Assembly: GCF_000425225.1 (NCBI RefSeq)
Contig: NZ_KE384330.1
Coordinates: 1-64,000, forward strand
Length of the DNA: 64,000 bases
Direction: 5' to 3'
Origin: Pontibacillus marinus BH030004 = DSM 16465
Lineage (GTDB): Bacteria > Bacillota > Bacilli > Bacillales > BH030062
The first letter of the stretch is position 1. Each line of letters opens with the position of its first letter. The notes below the pieces were generated by a model. It was not told the origin of the DNA and ran no database searches. It worked only from the letters and a program-made list of their open reading frames with translations. The translations under genes were made by a program, and so were the position numbers. This document shows positions 55,706 through 63,311 of the stretch, one piece after another.

Positions 55706-56356
55706 TTATCCTGTAATCACAATTCCTTTTTTCAATGTTTTTAGATCATTATCGTCAATGTAAAGGTTTGCGAACGCATTGATATCTTTTTCATACTTGA
55801 GTTCATATGTTTTGTCACCAGCTTTAAACGTGAGCTTGGTTTCTTTAGATACATTTTTCAGCTGATCTTTTGGAACACTTACTGCATAGACGCCTTTGAT
55901 GACTTCTACTGCAGTTCCTTTAAGTTCACTTAACTTATGGCTTTCTTCGCTACTTGCTGTATTGTTAGATGATTGACCTGTGGTGTTACCTGAATCATTC
56001 GTTTGTTTGTCATCTTGTTTTTGATCTGATGTATTATTTTCGTTTTTATCAGCAGAGGAGCCCCCTCCACTTTTCGTTTTTCCTTCAGATTCCGAGGAGC
56101 TACTTTGTTGGTCTTTCTCTTCACTACTGTTTGTTGATTCTTCCGGTGATCCGCTACCTCCTGAATCACTGCCTCCAGACCCACTACTGCTAGTTTGATT
56201 TCCTTTTTCTTCAGCGGATTCCTTCTTATTTGACTGATCTTTTTCAGATTCTTGACTTACATCAAGCTCCTCAATGTCTTGAGACTCATTATTTGAACAT
56301 GCACCAAGTACCAACATAGCACCTAAAGCAACTAGTAAAAGTTTAATAGATTTCAA
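55706..56356 (-). CDS. Lipoprotein with Ser-rich linker and shared module
   Basis: 216 residues, TTG start behind GGAGGGAAC. A lipobox LGAC with lipidated C20 ends the signal peptide (LLLVALGAMLVLGAC). Residues 21-140 are low-complexity and rich in Ser, Glu, Lys, Gln, Asn and Gly (for example SSSGSGGSDSGGSGSPEE), a flexible wall-spanning linker. The C-terminal ~70 residues (146-216) are the shared module: EVIKGVYAVSVPKDQL, KLTFKAGDKTYELKY, NAFANLYIDDNDL. It would display the module on the outer face of the membrane. The reading of this architecture is secure; the role is inference. Confidence 0.88.
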   Translation of the reverse strand: MKSIKLLLVALGAMLVLGACSNNESQDIEELDVSQESEKDQSNKKESAEEKGNQTSSSGSGGSDSGGSGSPEESTNSSEEKDQQSSSSESEGKTKSGGGSSADKNENNTSDQKQDDKQTNDSGNTTGQSSNNTASSEESHKLSELKGTAVEVIKGVYAVSVPKDQLKNVSKETKLTFKAGDKTYELKYEKDINAFANLYIDDNDLKTLKKGIVITG

Positions 56357-56589
56357 CTTGTTCCCTCCAATAGATGTAGATATAAACTTACTTATTATTA
56401 CAATAAGCCATAAACCGCGTCATTTCAATGATTCTTATGTAGGGTTTTGGTTCTATTGAATAATGTTTACAGTTAGGTTTTTCCTTTTATTAGAGGGGGT
56501 TAAACGCTTTTTTGTTCCTATTTCTTTAATTTCTTAGGTTAGGCCTAGTACTAATACTCACATACTCAATGCAAAAGAAGACAGGTTAT
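56357..56589. other. Intergenic region upstream of the lipoprotein
   Basis: AT-rich, with a TTTTATTAGAGGGGGTTAAACG segment but no complete terminator or small frame. It is likely to contain the lipoprotein promoter. Confidence 0.3.
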
Positions 56590-56997
56590 TTAAATAAACA
56601 AACGATTGAAATCAATAACTAATGAATATAAGAATAGTAAATCATATACACCAATAATTATAGTTTGTAATGTGATTACTACCTTTAATAGTTTGATACT
56701 CTTTCTTGCACTTATCCTAGTTAGATATATCATTAGAATGGATAGTATGACGCCAATTGCTAAAGAGAGCCATATAGCTACTTGGGCATTACTCATTCTA
56801 TAAATAGGAGCTATGAACAAATCAGATCCAATTAAAATATATACAAAAAATGCATTTATGTAGAATAGCTTCAATGCTAGTTTCTTGCTTAAAACAAAAT
56901 TCTTTTTGAACAAGTTCTTTATCAATCTTAGCGTGTATATCAGAAATAGTGTTACAAATATTATAAATGCCCCTACTGAAAATATTGTTAAATACAT
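56590..56997 (-). CDS. Hypothetical four-helix membrane protein
   Basis: The ATG at 56997 has GAAAGAGGTGAG just upstream; the longer frame to 57021 has none. 135 residues and four hydrophobic helices (about 4-24, 39-59, 69-89 and 103-127) joined by short basic loops. No family is recognised. It lies between the lipoprotein and an S-layer pseudogene and could be coincidental. Confidence 0.6.
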   Translation of the reverse strand: MYLTIFSVGAFIIFVTLFLIYTLRLIKNLFKKNFVLSKKLALKLFYINAFFVYILIGSDLFIAPIYRMSNAQVAIWLSLAIGVILSILMIYLTRISARKSIKLLKVVITLQTIIIGVYDLLFLYSLVIDFNRLFI

Positions 56998-57052
56998 ATA
57001 CTCACCTCTTTCTACAACCACAAATTGATGGCACTCGGGCTAAAATAAAGAA

Positions 57053-57082
57053 GGACGAAGCAACCAATAAATTGCCTCGTCC
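57053..57082 (-). terminator. Terminator after the first S-layer tail
   Basis: GGACGAGGCAA-TTTATTG-GTTGCTTCGTCC with a TTCTTTATTTT run on the minus strand, ten bases after the stop of 57092-57880. Survival of the terminator shows that a complete gene once ended here. Confidence 0.8.
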
Positions 57083-57091
57083 ACTCTTTCT

Positions 57092-57880
57092 TTAGTCACC
57101 AACTTCAACATTTAGATAATTCTCAGAGATTGAAAAACCCCAGTAAGCATGGTCAACAGCTAATACAAATACCTCATAATTTCCTTGTGTAATGTTTACT
57201 TCATTGAATGTTGTTAGATTGGATGGTAATGCAGCTATAACTCCATCATCACCTGACGTTGCAGGAATTTCTTTCAAACGGTTTTGTGATACTAACTGGT
57301 CTAAGGCTGCTAGATAATCTTCAGCAGCACCAGAATTATAAAGACTACTCATATTATCAGAGATTTGATGTGCGGCATTTTCATATGTTGTACCATCAGC
57401 AAAAACTGCAACATAGTAATTAAGAACACGGTGTGGTGATTGTGTCTCATCCACACTTCCCGCAATATCATCAAAAGCGATTTTAATGTCTGTAGCATCA
57501 CTTCCACCAGATGTTGCATCAGTATAGGTAACATTAGTTACCGTTTCAGTCCACCCATCATAAATGTACTCCCCAGTAACAGAAAAGTCATTTCCAGATA
57601 GATCTTCAAGTTCACCAGAGGAAATTGCTAAATCACCTGTTTCATAGTCATGAGGCAAGACATGACTAGGATCTAGCGTAATAGTTACTTTGTTATCTGT
57701 AATGCTTGCTGACGCATTTGTAAGGTCTAATATACTAGCACTTACTGCATTTAAGAAGCTAGATTCATCATTCGTAAACCTTATGGGTTCATCAAACCAC
57801 ATATTAATCTGATTGACATCGGTACTTGTTCCAAATGTTCTAGCATGATTTAATGTCGGTGCTGTTACATCGCTATTCTC
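57092..57880 (-). pseudogene. C-terminal fragment of an S-layer-type protein (tail A)
   Basis: The coding frame runs unbroken from an exon edge at 57880 (GAG AAT AGC GAT, reading ENSDVTAPTLNHARTFG) to a stop at 57092. It has SbsA-like Ig sequence (INMWFDEPIRFTND) and a C-terminal domain (NYYVAVFADG...NYEVFVLAVDHAYWG) that resembles the C-terminus of the 1099-residue protein (AYYVVVADGA...AYDVYFVAEDTNG). There is no start codon or signal peptide; the frame is cut at a group-II-intron-like 3' end. It is probably the remains of a paralogue, or a silent cassette. Confidence 0.75.
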
Positions 57881-57965
57881 GTCTTATACCATTTTCTCTT
57901 TTTATCATGGCTTTCGAGCGAGCCTTCACCGCACAGGCGGCTTTCACCGCATACGGCGATCCGTC
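57881..57965 (-). mobile_element. Group II intron 3' end remnant (domains V-VI), copy 1
   Basis: The minus strand reads CGCCGTATGCGGTGAAAGCC, then GCCTGTGCGGTG. This matches the 34-base domain V hairpin pattern, with a GAAA tetraloop, flanking G/C-rich stem and CGC triad. After it come domain-VI-like bases ending AATGGTATAAGAC at the exon edge; introns of this class end in A-pyrimidine. The 5' parts and the reverse transcriptase are missing. Confidence 0.5.
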
Positions 57966-58065
57966 AGTAGATTATCCCCAATAATCAGCTGATACAATAT
58001 TATTATCGGTTACCATATATTTTACTTTTAGAATAAAATTTTAACAATTATGTTTTAATAAAGAA

Positions 58066-58092
58066 AACCTCTCAAAATAATTCTGAGAGGTT
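58066..58092 (-). terminator. Terminator after the second S-layer tail
   Basis: AACCTCTC-AGAATTATTTT-GAGAGGTT followed by TTCTTTATT on the minus strand, about 30 bases past the stop at 58123. Confidence 0.85.
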
Positions 58093-58122
58093 ATCATCAT
58101 AGTTTGTCCTTCTGAACTTAAA

Positions 58123-58647
58123 TTACGCTTCTGAGACACTTTGTGTAACAAGTGTTGTCATATTACTAACTGCATTAATAGTTACACTGATCGTAATATT
58201 ACTGTTATCATTTAAGGTAAAATTAGAAACTGTTATTGAATATGATGCACTTCCGTCAGCTGTCACGTATTTAGTGTACATTACCTGAGTTATCTGTAAT
58301 AGTGACTTCATATCTATCAATTTCACTTGGCGTTTTTCAAAGTTGATTGTACCAGCAAATTGATTTTGAGTAGTATCTGTATCAAACGAATGGTACATTT
58401 TGGGCCTGATTTGTAGGTTCGTTGTTGCCTAATATTTTCGTTTCTGTGTTTACAGAATCTGATGAATTAGATTCCGCGTAACCGTTACAGGGATGGTAAT
58501 ACTATTATCAGAAATAGCATTACCCGAACTAATAGTATATTCGATTACTTAGGTATTACCTCCATTATCCGTAACATTACGTTGGCACTGCAGTTACAGA
58601 ATCGACACTAACACCTGATGTTGTGGGATTGCTTCTAGCTTAACCAT
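58123..58647 (-). pseudogene. C-terminal fragment of an S-layer-type protein (tail B)
   Basis: From the exon edge near 58647 the minus strand reads RSNPTTSGVSVDSVTA, then shifts frame to VTDNGGNT and EYTISSGNAISDNSITIPVTV, then again to TDTTQNQFAGTINFEK, and finishes in a frame ending VTQSVSEA at 58123. Several frameshifts and stops show decay. The Thr/Ser/Asn-rich strand pattern is that of Ig-like surface repeats. The fragment is cut at its 5' end by a second group-II-intron-like piece, in the same manner as tail A. Confidence 0.7.
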
Positions 58648-58700
58648 TTAGTTTTCGGTGGACCCTACACCATACGTGCGGCTTTCACAGCATACGCGTT
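58645..58700 (-). mobile_element. Group II intron 3' end remnant (domains V-VI), copy 2
   Basis: The minus strand reads CGCGTATGCTGTGAAAGCCG then CACGTATGGTGTAGGGTCC, a domain V hairpin with the same GAAA loop as copy 1. Domain-VI-like sequence ending AAATGGTTAAGCT then meets the exon at AGAAGCAATCCC. The similar last bases (AAATGGT-TAAG) show that both copies came from related introns. Confidence 0.5.
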
Positions 58701-58772
58701 TTATAAAAATATTCCCCCACCTTCATATAAAAGCTAAGTATGAATCATACCTTAAAATTAAACAAAAAATAT

Positions 58773-58806
58773 GGTGGGATAAGTCCTTTTAAAAACTTAT
58801 CCCACC
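58773..58806 (-). terminator. Isolated strong hairpin between intron-like pieces
   Basis: GGTGGGATAAGT-TTTTAAAAGG-ACTTATCCCACC is a perfect 12-base stem followed by A/T-rich sequence (ATATTTTTTG on the minus strand). It may be a terminator of a lost gene or the remains of the intron's domain IV. Confidence 0.6.
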
Positions 58807-58859
58807 AAAAATAATAAACTTTTTCATGAGAAAATATTGGGGATATTTCTTTTATTACT

Positions 58860-59350
58860 GACTAAGCCCCTTCACTCCTGCAAGTTTTATCCTCTTCGCC
58901 TGTGTTACCACTACGAGTTCAAACGGCATGCTATCAACACTACTACGGACTTGCTGCCATCTTCCTAGCCTCTTCAGTGCTAACTCACCTCTTCTAGTAA
59001 GACTTCAAACGTTCCATCATTTGTATCCATTATTTTGATGACCTTAGCCTTCCACTATTCAGTTTGAGAAGGATTGGTTTAACAGCTAAAATTATTCCAA
59101 TCCCTTTTTGTTATTTCAAACAAAAAGATAGATACTAAACTACTAGCTATTCATAATATCTATTAGCTCAAACTGGATCAACATGGATTCGTTAACTAGT
59201 CATAGCCACCTTTTAAAGAGCCCCGCCTCACTACTGAGTACGACTTCACCTGACTTTATCCTTTCAGCTAGTTAGAGCATTCTAGGATACAGGAGTATTA
59301 GGCACATGATTGATAAGCTGTTACCATGTTTAGGAATTACACCTAAATAT
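58860..59350 (-). mobile_element. Possible 5' region of an ORF-less group II intron
   Basis: About 490 bases without coding potential but with structured-RNA character. On the minus strand are AGTAGTGAGGCGGGGCTCT, AAAGGTGGCTATGACTAG, a GGTGTAATTCC near 59340 that could be the 5' splice site (GTGNN), and GAGGCTAGGAAGATGGCAGC. The order 5' domain, hairpin (58773-58806), domain V (58645-58700) would fit an intron that lost its reverse transcriptase. This is inference from position and style; no fold was computed. Confidence 0.35.
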
Positions 59351-59373
59351 TCCAAATGATAGTTAAAGAAAAA

Positions 59374-59426
59374 CCCCATGAAAATGGTACCATTAAGAAA
59401 AGAATGGAAAAAACCATTTCATAGGG
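59374..59426 (-). terminator. Terminator of the S-layer operon
   Basis: CCCTATGAAATGGT (minus, 59426-59413) pairs with ACCATTTTCATGGGG (59388-59374), and TTTTTCTTTAAC follows. It lies about 60 bases after the stop of the 1099-residue protein. Confidence 0.75.
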
Positions 59427-59482
59427 AATCTCTTTACTTCTTTCGTTCAAATAAAGAACTTATGAAGTAACGTTTCGACTAA

Positions 59483-62400
59483 TTAGTTAGTAGTAACATC
59501 TTTCTTTACAACGTTAGTACTAAGGTTTGTACCATTAGTATCTTCTGCTACAAAATATACATCATAAGCAGTAGTAGCTGTTAAAGTTTCAGAACCAGTT
59601 GCTTGAGTTCCAGGTGTTGTTACTGATAAAGATCCTGATGCTTGTACAGTAACACCGCTATAATTTGCACCTGCTTTAATTTCAGCAGCAGTTGGCGCAT
59701 TTGCACCATCAGCAACCACTACATAGTATGCAGTTCCTGCAACATCTAAATCAGCAGTAAGGTCAATAGCTGGTGAAGTACCTGCAGTAGCTGTAGGTTC
59801 ACCACTTGTAAAGTATGCAGTTACACCATCTACTTCAGAACCAGTTGCAACAGTAGCTAATTCATTACCAGCTAGGTCTGTAATTGCACCAGCAGAAGTA
59901 GTTGTAAATTGTGGAGTAGAATCTGAGTCTACAGAACCACTTTCATCAAATGTAATGGTAATAGTATTATCATTTGATGTAGAGCCAGTATTAAATGCTA
60001 GGTTTGAGTAGCTATTTACATCAAACTTAGAAATATCTACTGAACTATCTTTAACAGCTTCATCAAATACTACAGTATATCCATCGATCTGACCATCATC
60101 ATCAGCGTCTACTGTAGTTGCTGATGATACTGTAGGTAATGAATCGTCAACGATTTCAGTTGATAGACCAGTTAATACATTACCATTAACATCTTTAAGA
60201 GATGCTTGTTGAGTGATAGCTGTTCCAATTTCTGGAGCCTCATAGTTACCTGAGTTATCAAGTACTAATGTAATAACATCGCTATCTGAAGTTTGAACAA
60301 TAGAATCAACAGTGTATCCATCTACATCGAATGTAGAAGCTGATACTGTGTCAATATCAATATCTTCTGAGAATGTAATATCAATTTTGTTTTCAGTAGA
60401 AGATTTAGATTGAAGTACCACATCTTGAGCATTTGCACCCGCAACAGTAGTTACATCTAGTACTGGAGTAGCTTTGTCAGTAACTGCTACATCATCATCT
60501 GCAGCAAGCTTCTGACCATAGATATTCTTAGATGTTAAACCAGATGCTACAGTTGTAACACGTAGGTCATTTGTTTGATAAGTGTTATAAGCATCTTCAT
60601 TAACTTTGCTGTTTAGCGTATATACAGCAACAGTGTTTCCTTTAGCATTTAGTGATGTGGAAACTCTAGATACAGATAATTTCTCACTTGAACCATCGTA
60701 ATCATTATTTGTAGCAGCATCTCCACCTAGCTCGTCTGCATAAATCATTAGGTCATCTGCATCAAAGTCAACAAGTTCTGCGTCAAATGTAACTCTAACT
60801 TCTTCATCAGAAATTAGTTCAGCAGAATAACCAATAGTAGATGCATCACCATTAGTTAGGTTCTTAGTTGCGGAAAGTTGATCTGTGTAATTACCTGCAG
60901 CATCTGCAACACGTGCAAGTTCAATTTGGTTAGAACCAGAAACTAGGTCAACACCATCATTTGCATCATTAGGTACTTCTATTTCTATAGATTTACCACT
61001 GTTAACAACTGTAAAGTCAACACTGTAATTAGAAAGCGGGTTACCATTTACAATATATTTTGATGCATCAAGAACGGAATATTGTCCATCTGTCGCCATC
61101 TCTTCACCAAAGTCAACACGTACTACTTGGTCAGTTGTACCTGCACCATAAAGTGTAACATCAAAGTCAGAGAATTTAGGTGCTGTTAAGTCGTCAACAT
61201 TAAATCCTTTAGTTGTTTTATCAATCTCATTACCAGAGATATCTTCAATACCTTCAAATACTAGACCATGATCTCCACTTAGCTTATTCTCGAAGTTAAC
61301 AGTTACAACATTATCAGTTACTGATACTGAGTCAATAGCATCTTCAACTTCATCGCCAGCATTATCTAATAGAGTGAAGTCAGAAGCTTCAACATCGGCT
61401 ACATCCTCAGAGAAAGTTAGTTCAACTTTGCTTTCAGATTTTACTTCGAAATCATCAAGTGTAGGAGCTTTTTCATCCACTTCAACTTCTACTTTGTGCA
61501 TGATCTGGTTATTTTCGTTATCCCAAAGGTCATTTAGACTCTCTTTTAGGATGTAAATATAAGCAGTACCTTCAGGTAGGTTGTTGGTAGTAAAGTCTAA
61601 TGTTAACTCATTGCCATCAATATCAGAAGCAGTGATATTGTTATCAACTGGGTTATTTGAGTTAGTGTGATAGAAGTTTGCAGCCGTTCCATCAGCAAGC
61701 TCAATGTCTTCGTTAAATACTAATGTTACGCCATTTGGTGTAGCGTCTTTGTAACCTACTACCTGTGGTGCTTCGTCATCAACTGTAACTTCTGCAGTTA
61801 AATCAGTAGCATCTACAGTAAATCCAGCTTGATCATCTACACCATCAACGGAAACATCTACATCGCCTTCTTCAAGGTCAGAGTATAGTACAATATTTGC
61901 TTCACGACCGTTGTTGATAGAGTTAACTTCCTTGATATAAAGGTCTCCACCATTTACTTCATAGTTTCCTTTAGTTTCAAGGGATGCAACATCCATAGGC
62001 TCACTAAAGTGAACTTTGATAGTGTCGTTCCCAACTACTTCTGCACTATCAGCTGTAGGAACAACCTGGTCTAAGAATTTCACGTCTTCAACTGTTGTAT
62101 CTTCGATTACAGCACCTTCAGTGTTTTCTACATTTTCAACTGTAACTGAAACTTTCTCCTGCTGAGCTGCTTCGTTACCATCTACAACTGTTACTAGTAC
62201 TGTTTTACCGTCTGCTTGAAGTTCGAAAGAAGCATTTGTAAGGTCTAGAGAACCATCAGTATCAACACTATAATTCTCTGCCTTAGTAGCAGATGCTTCA
62301 CTTACTTCTGTGTTAAATTCTACAGTGAACTGAGAAAGGTTATTCGCACTTACAGATTCAACTGCTGGAGCTACATCTTCACCTAAATCTTCATAAGCAG

Positions 62401-62782
62401 TGTAATCTGTAACTTCTTCTTCAGCTACTAGATTTTCTGCATCTTCGTCAAGCTCGTCTAATAGAGTTGTAGTGTCTTTGTCACTATCCATGATTTTAGC
62501 TTTAGCTAGAGCTGAGATTGTAACAAATTTGCCTTCAGCAACGCTTACTGCTACTACGCTGTTACCTTCAGCATTAACAAATTCACCAAGTTCACCAGAA
62601 CCGAATGTTTTTGCTTTTGCGTAGTCCATGAAAGGTACAGTTACTACAGAACCGTCTGCTGTTTCAATTGCTACGTGTTGAATTGAAGTTTCCTCTGCCG
62701 CAACTGGTGTTGCTGCTAGTGTAGGTACTGCAACTGTTGCAGCTAGTGCTGCCGTCGTCATCACTTTAAATGGTGATTTCAT
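59483..62782 (-). CDS. S-layer-type protein with SbsA-like Ig domains, 1099 residues
   Basis: A signal peptide (1-29, PTLAATPVAA) is followed by an N-terminal domain (about 33-145) shared with the small protein encoded just upstream: VAIETADGSVVTVPFMDYAK and VVAVSVAEGKFVTISALAKAK. The rest is a chain of roughly eight Ig/SbsA repeats (for example IKVHFSEPMDV, ITFSEDIDIDTV, TVVFDEAVKDS), ending in a domain with AYYVVVADGA. It has a calcium-loop-like DADDDGQIDGY near residue 890 and is very acidic. There is no SLH domain; attachment must involve the N-terminal domain or a partner. A strong AGGGAGG ribosome site precedes it. It is the last gene of a three-gene operon. Confidence 0.9.
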   Translation of the reverse strand: MKSPFKVMTTAALAATVAVPTLAATPVAAEETSIQHVAIETADGSVVTVPFMDYAKAKTFGSGELGEFVNAEGNSVVAVSVAEGKFVTISALAKAKIMDSDKDTTTLLDELDEDAENLVAEEEVTDYTAYEDLGEDVAPAVESVSANNLSQFTVEFNTEVSEASATKAENYSVDTDGSLDLTNASFELQADGKTVLVTVVDGNEAAQQEKVSVTVENVENTEGAVIEDTTVEDVKFLDQVVPTADSAEVVGNDTIKVHFSEPMDVASLETKGNYEVNGGDLYIKEVNSINNGREANIVLYSDLEEGDVDVSVDGVDDQAGFTVDATDLTAEVTVDDEAPQVVGYKDATPNGVTLVFNEDIELADGTAANFYHTNSNNPVDNNITASDIDGNELTLDFTTNNLPEGTAYIYILKESLNDLWDNENNQIMHKVEVEVDEKAPTLDDFEVKSESKVELTFSEDVADVEASDFTLLDNAGDEVEDAIDSVSVTDNVVTVNFENKLSGDHGLVFEGIEDISGNEIDKTTKGFNVDDLTAPKFSDFDVTLYGAGTTDQVVRVDFGEEMATDGQYSVLDASKYIVNGNPLSNYSVDFTVVNSGKSIEIEVPNDANDGVDLVSGSNQIELARVADAAGNYTDQLSATKNLTNGDASTIGYSAELISDEEVRVTFDAELVDFDADDLMIYADELGGDAATNNDYDGSSEKLSVSRVSTSLNAKGNTVAVYTLNSKVNEDAYNTYQTNDLRVTTVASGLTSKNIYGQKLAADDDVAVTDKATPVLDVTTVAGANAQDVVLQSKSSTENKIDITFSEDIDIDTVSASTFDVDGYTVDSIVQTSDSDVITLVLDNSGNYEAPEIGTAITQQASLKDVNGNVLTGLSTEIVDDSLPTVSSATTVDADDDGQIDGYTVVFDEAVKDSSVDISKFDVNSYSNLAFNTGSTSNDNTITITFDESGSVDSDSTPQFTTTSAGAITDLAGNELATVATGSEVDGVTAYFTSGEPTATAGTSPAIDLTADLDVAGTAYYVVVADGANAPTAAEIKAGANYSGVTVQASGSLSVTTPGTQATGSETLTATTAYDVYFVAEDTNGTNLSTNVVKKDVTTN

Positions 62783-62832
62783 AATAATTGAATCCTCCCT
62801 AATATCTTTAAATGTTTTTTAAAACTAGATAA

Positions 62833-63297
62833 CTAGTCTATAGAAATGACTTCTGGAGTAACTGCTTCTTCAAAAACAGGTTCTCCGTCTGAGTTGTATC
62901 CGTTAATAGTCTGATAAGATGCGATAGTATTATCAGATACATGGATATCAGTTACATCTGGTAGATCATTCAGTACATCTTGTACCGTTTCTGTAGATTC
63001 CTTAAAAGTGACTCTTTTCGCATATTCACGGAAATCGATATAATCACCCGTGCTTAATCCAACAGCATTTATAGTTGGGTCATCATTTTTAAAGAAATCG
63101 TAAAAGTCACCAGACTTTAACGTCACTTGTTTAGCAAAATCTGTTAAAGGTACTGTGAATTCAGTGCCCTCATGTTCAAAAACTACAGTTTCAATCGTTA
63201 CTTCTGAAGCAGCTTCTACCGGTTGTACGAAACTAGAAGTAGCCAAAGTTGCTAAAAGAATTGCAGTTCCTGAACTTAGTAAAAAATTCTTTTTCAA
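62833..63297 (-). CDS. Secreted stand-alone copy of the S-layer N-terminal domain
   Basis: I prefer TTG 63297 (MKKNFLLSSGTAILLATLATS) behind AGGGTGA over GTG 63306. About 154 residues. A signal peptide ends near VEA-AS. The mature chain, VTIETVVFEHEGTEFTVPLTDFAK then GDFYDFFKNDD then NAVGLSTGDYIDFREYAK, aligns along its length with residues 33-145 of the 1099-residue protein. The Ig repeats are missing, and the stop is natural. It is 50 bases before that protein and 5 bases after the SLH protein, so the three are one operon. It may cap, nucleate or compete in S-layer assembly. Confidence 0.82.
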   Translation of the reverse strand: MKKNFLLSSGTAILLATLATSSFVQPVEAASEVTIETVVFEHEGTEFTVPLTDFAKQVTLKSGDFYDFFKNDDPTINAVGLSTGDYIDFREYAKRVTFKESTETVQDVLNDLPDVTDIHVSDNTIASYQTINGYNSDGEPVFEEAVTPEVISID

Positions 63298-63311
63298 AAG
63301 AATCACCCTTA

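Noticed and set aside
56590-56803. Plus-strand 65-codon frame
   Set aside because: It is antisense to a better supported four-helix membrane protein that has a ribosome site.
58123-58398. Independent 91-residue gene
   Set aside because: It starts inside decayed S-layer coding sequence, with sense continuing upstream in other frames; it is better explained as the last part of a frameshifted tail.
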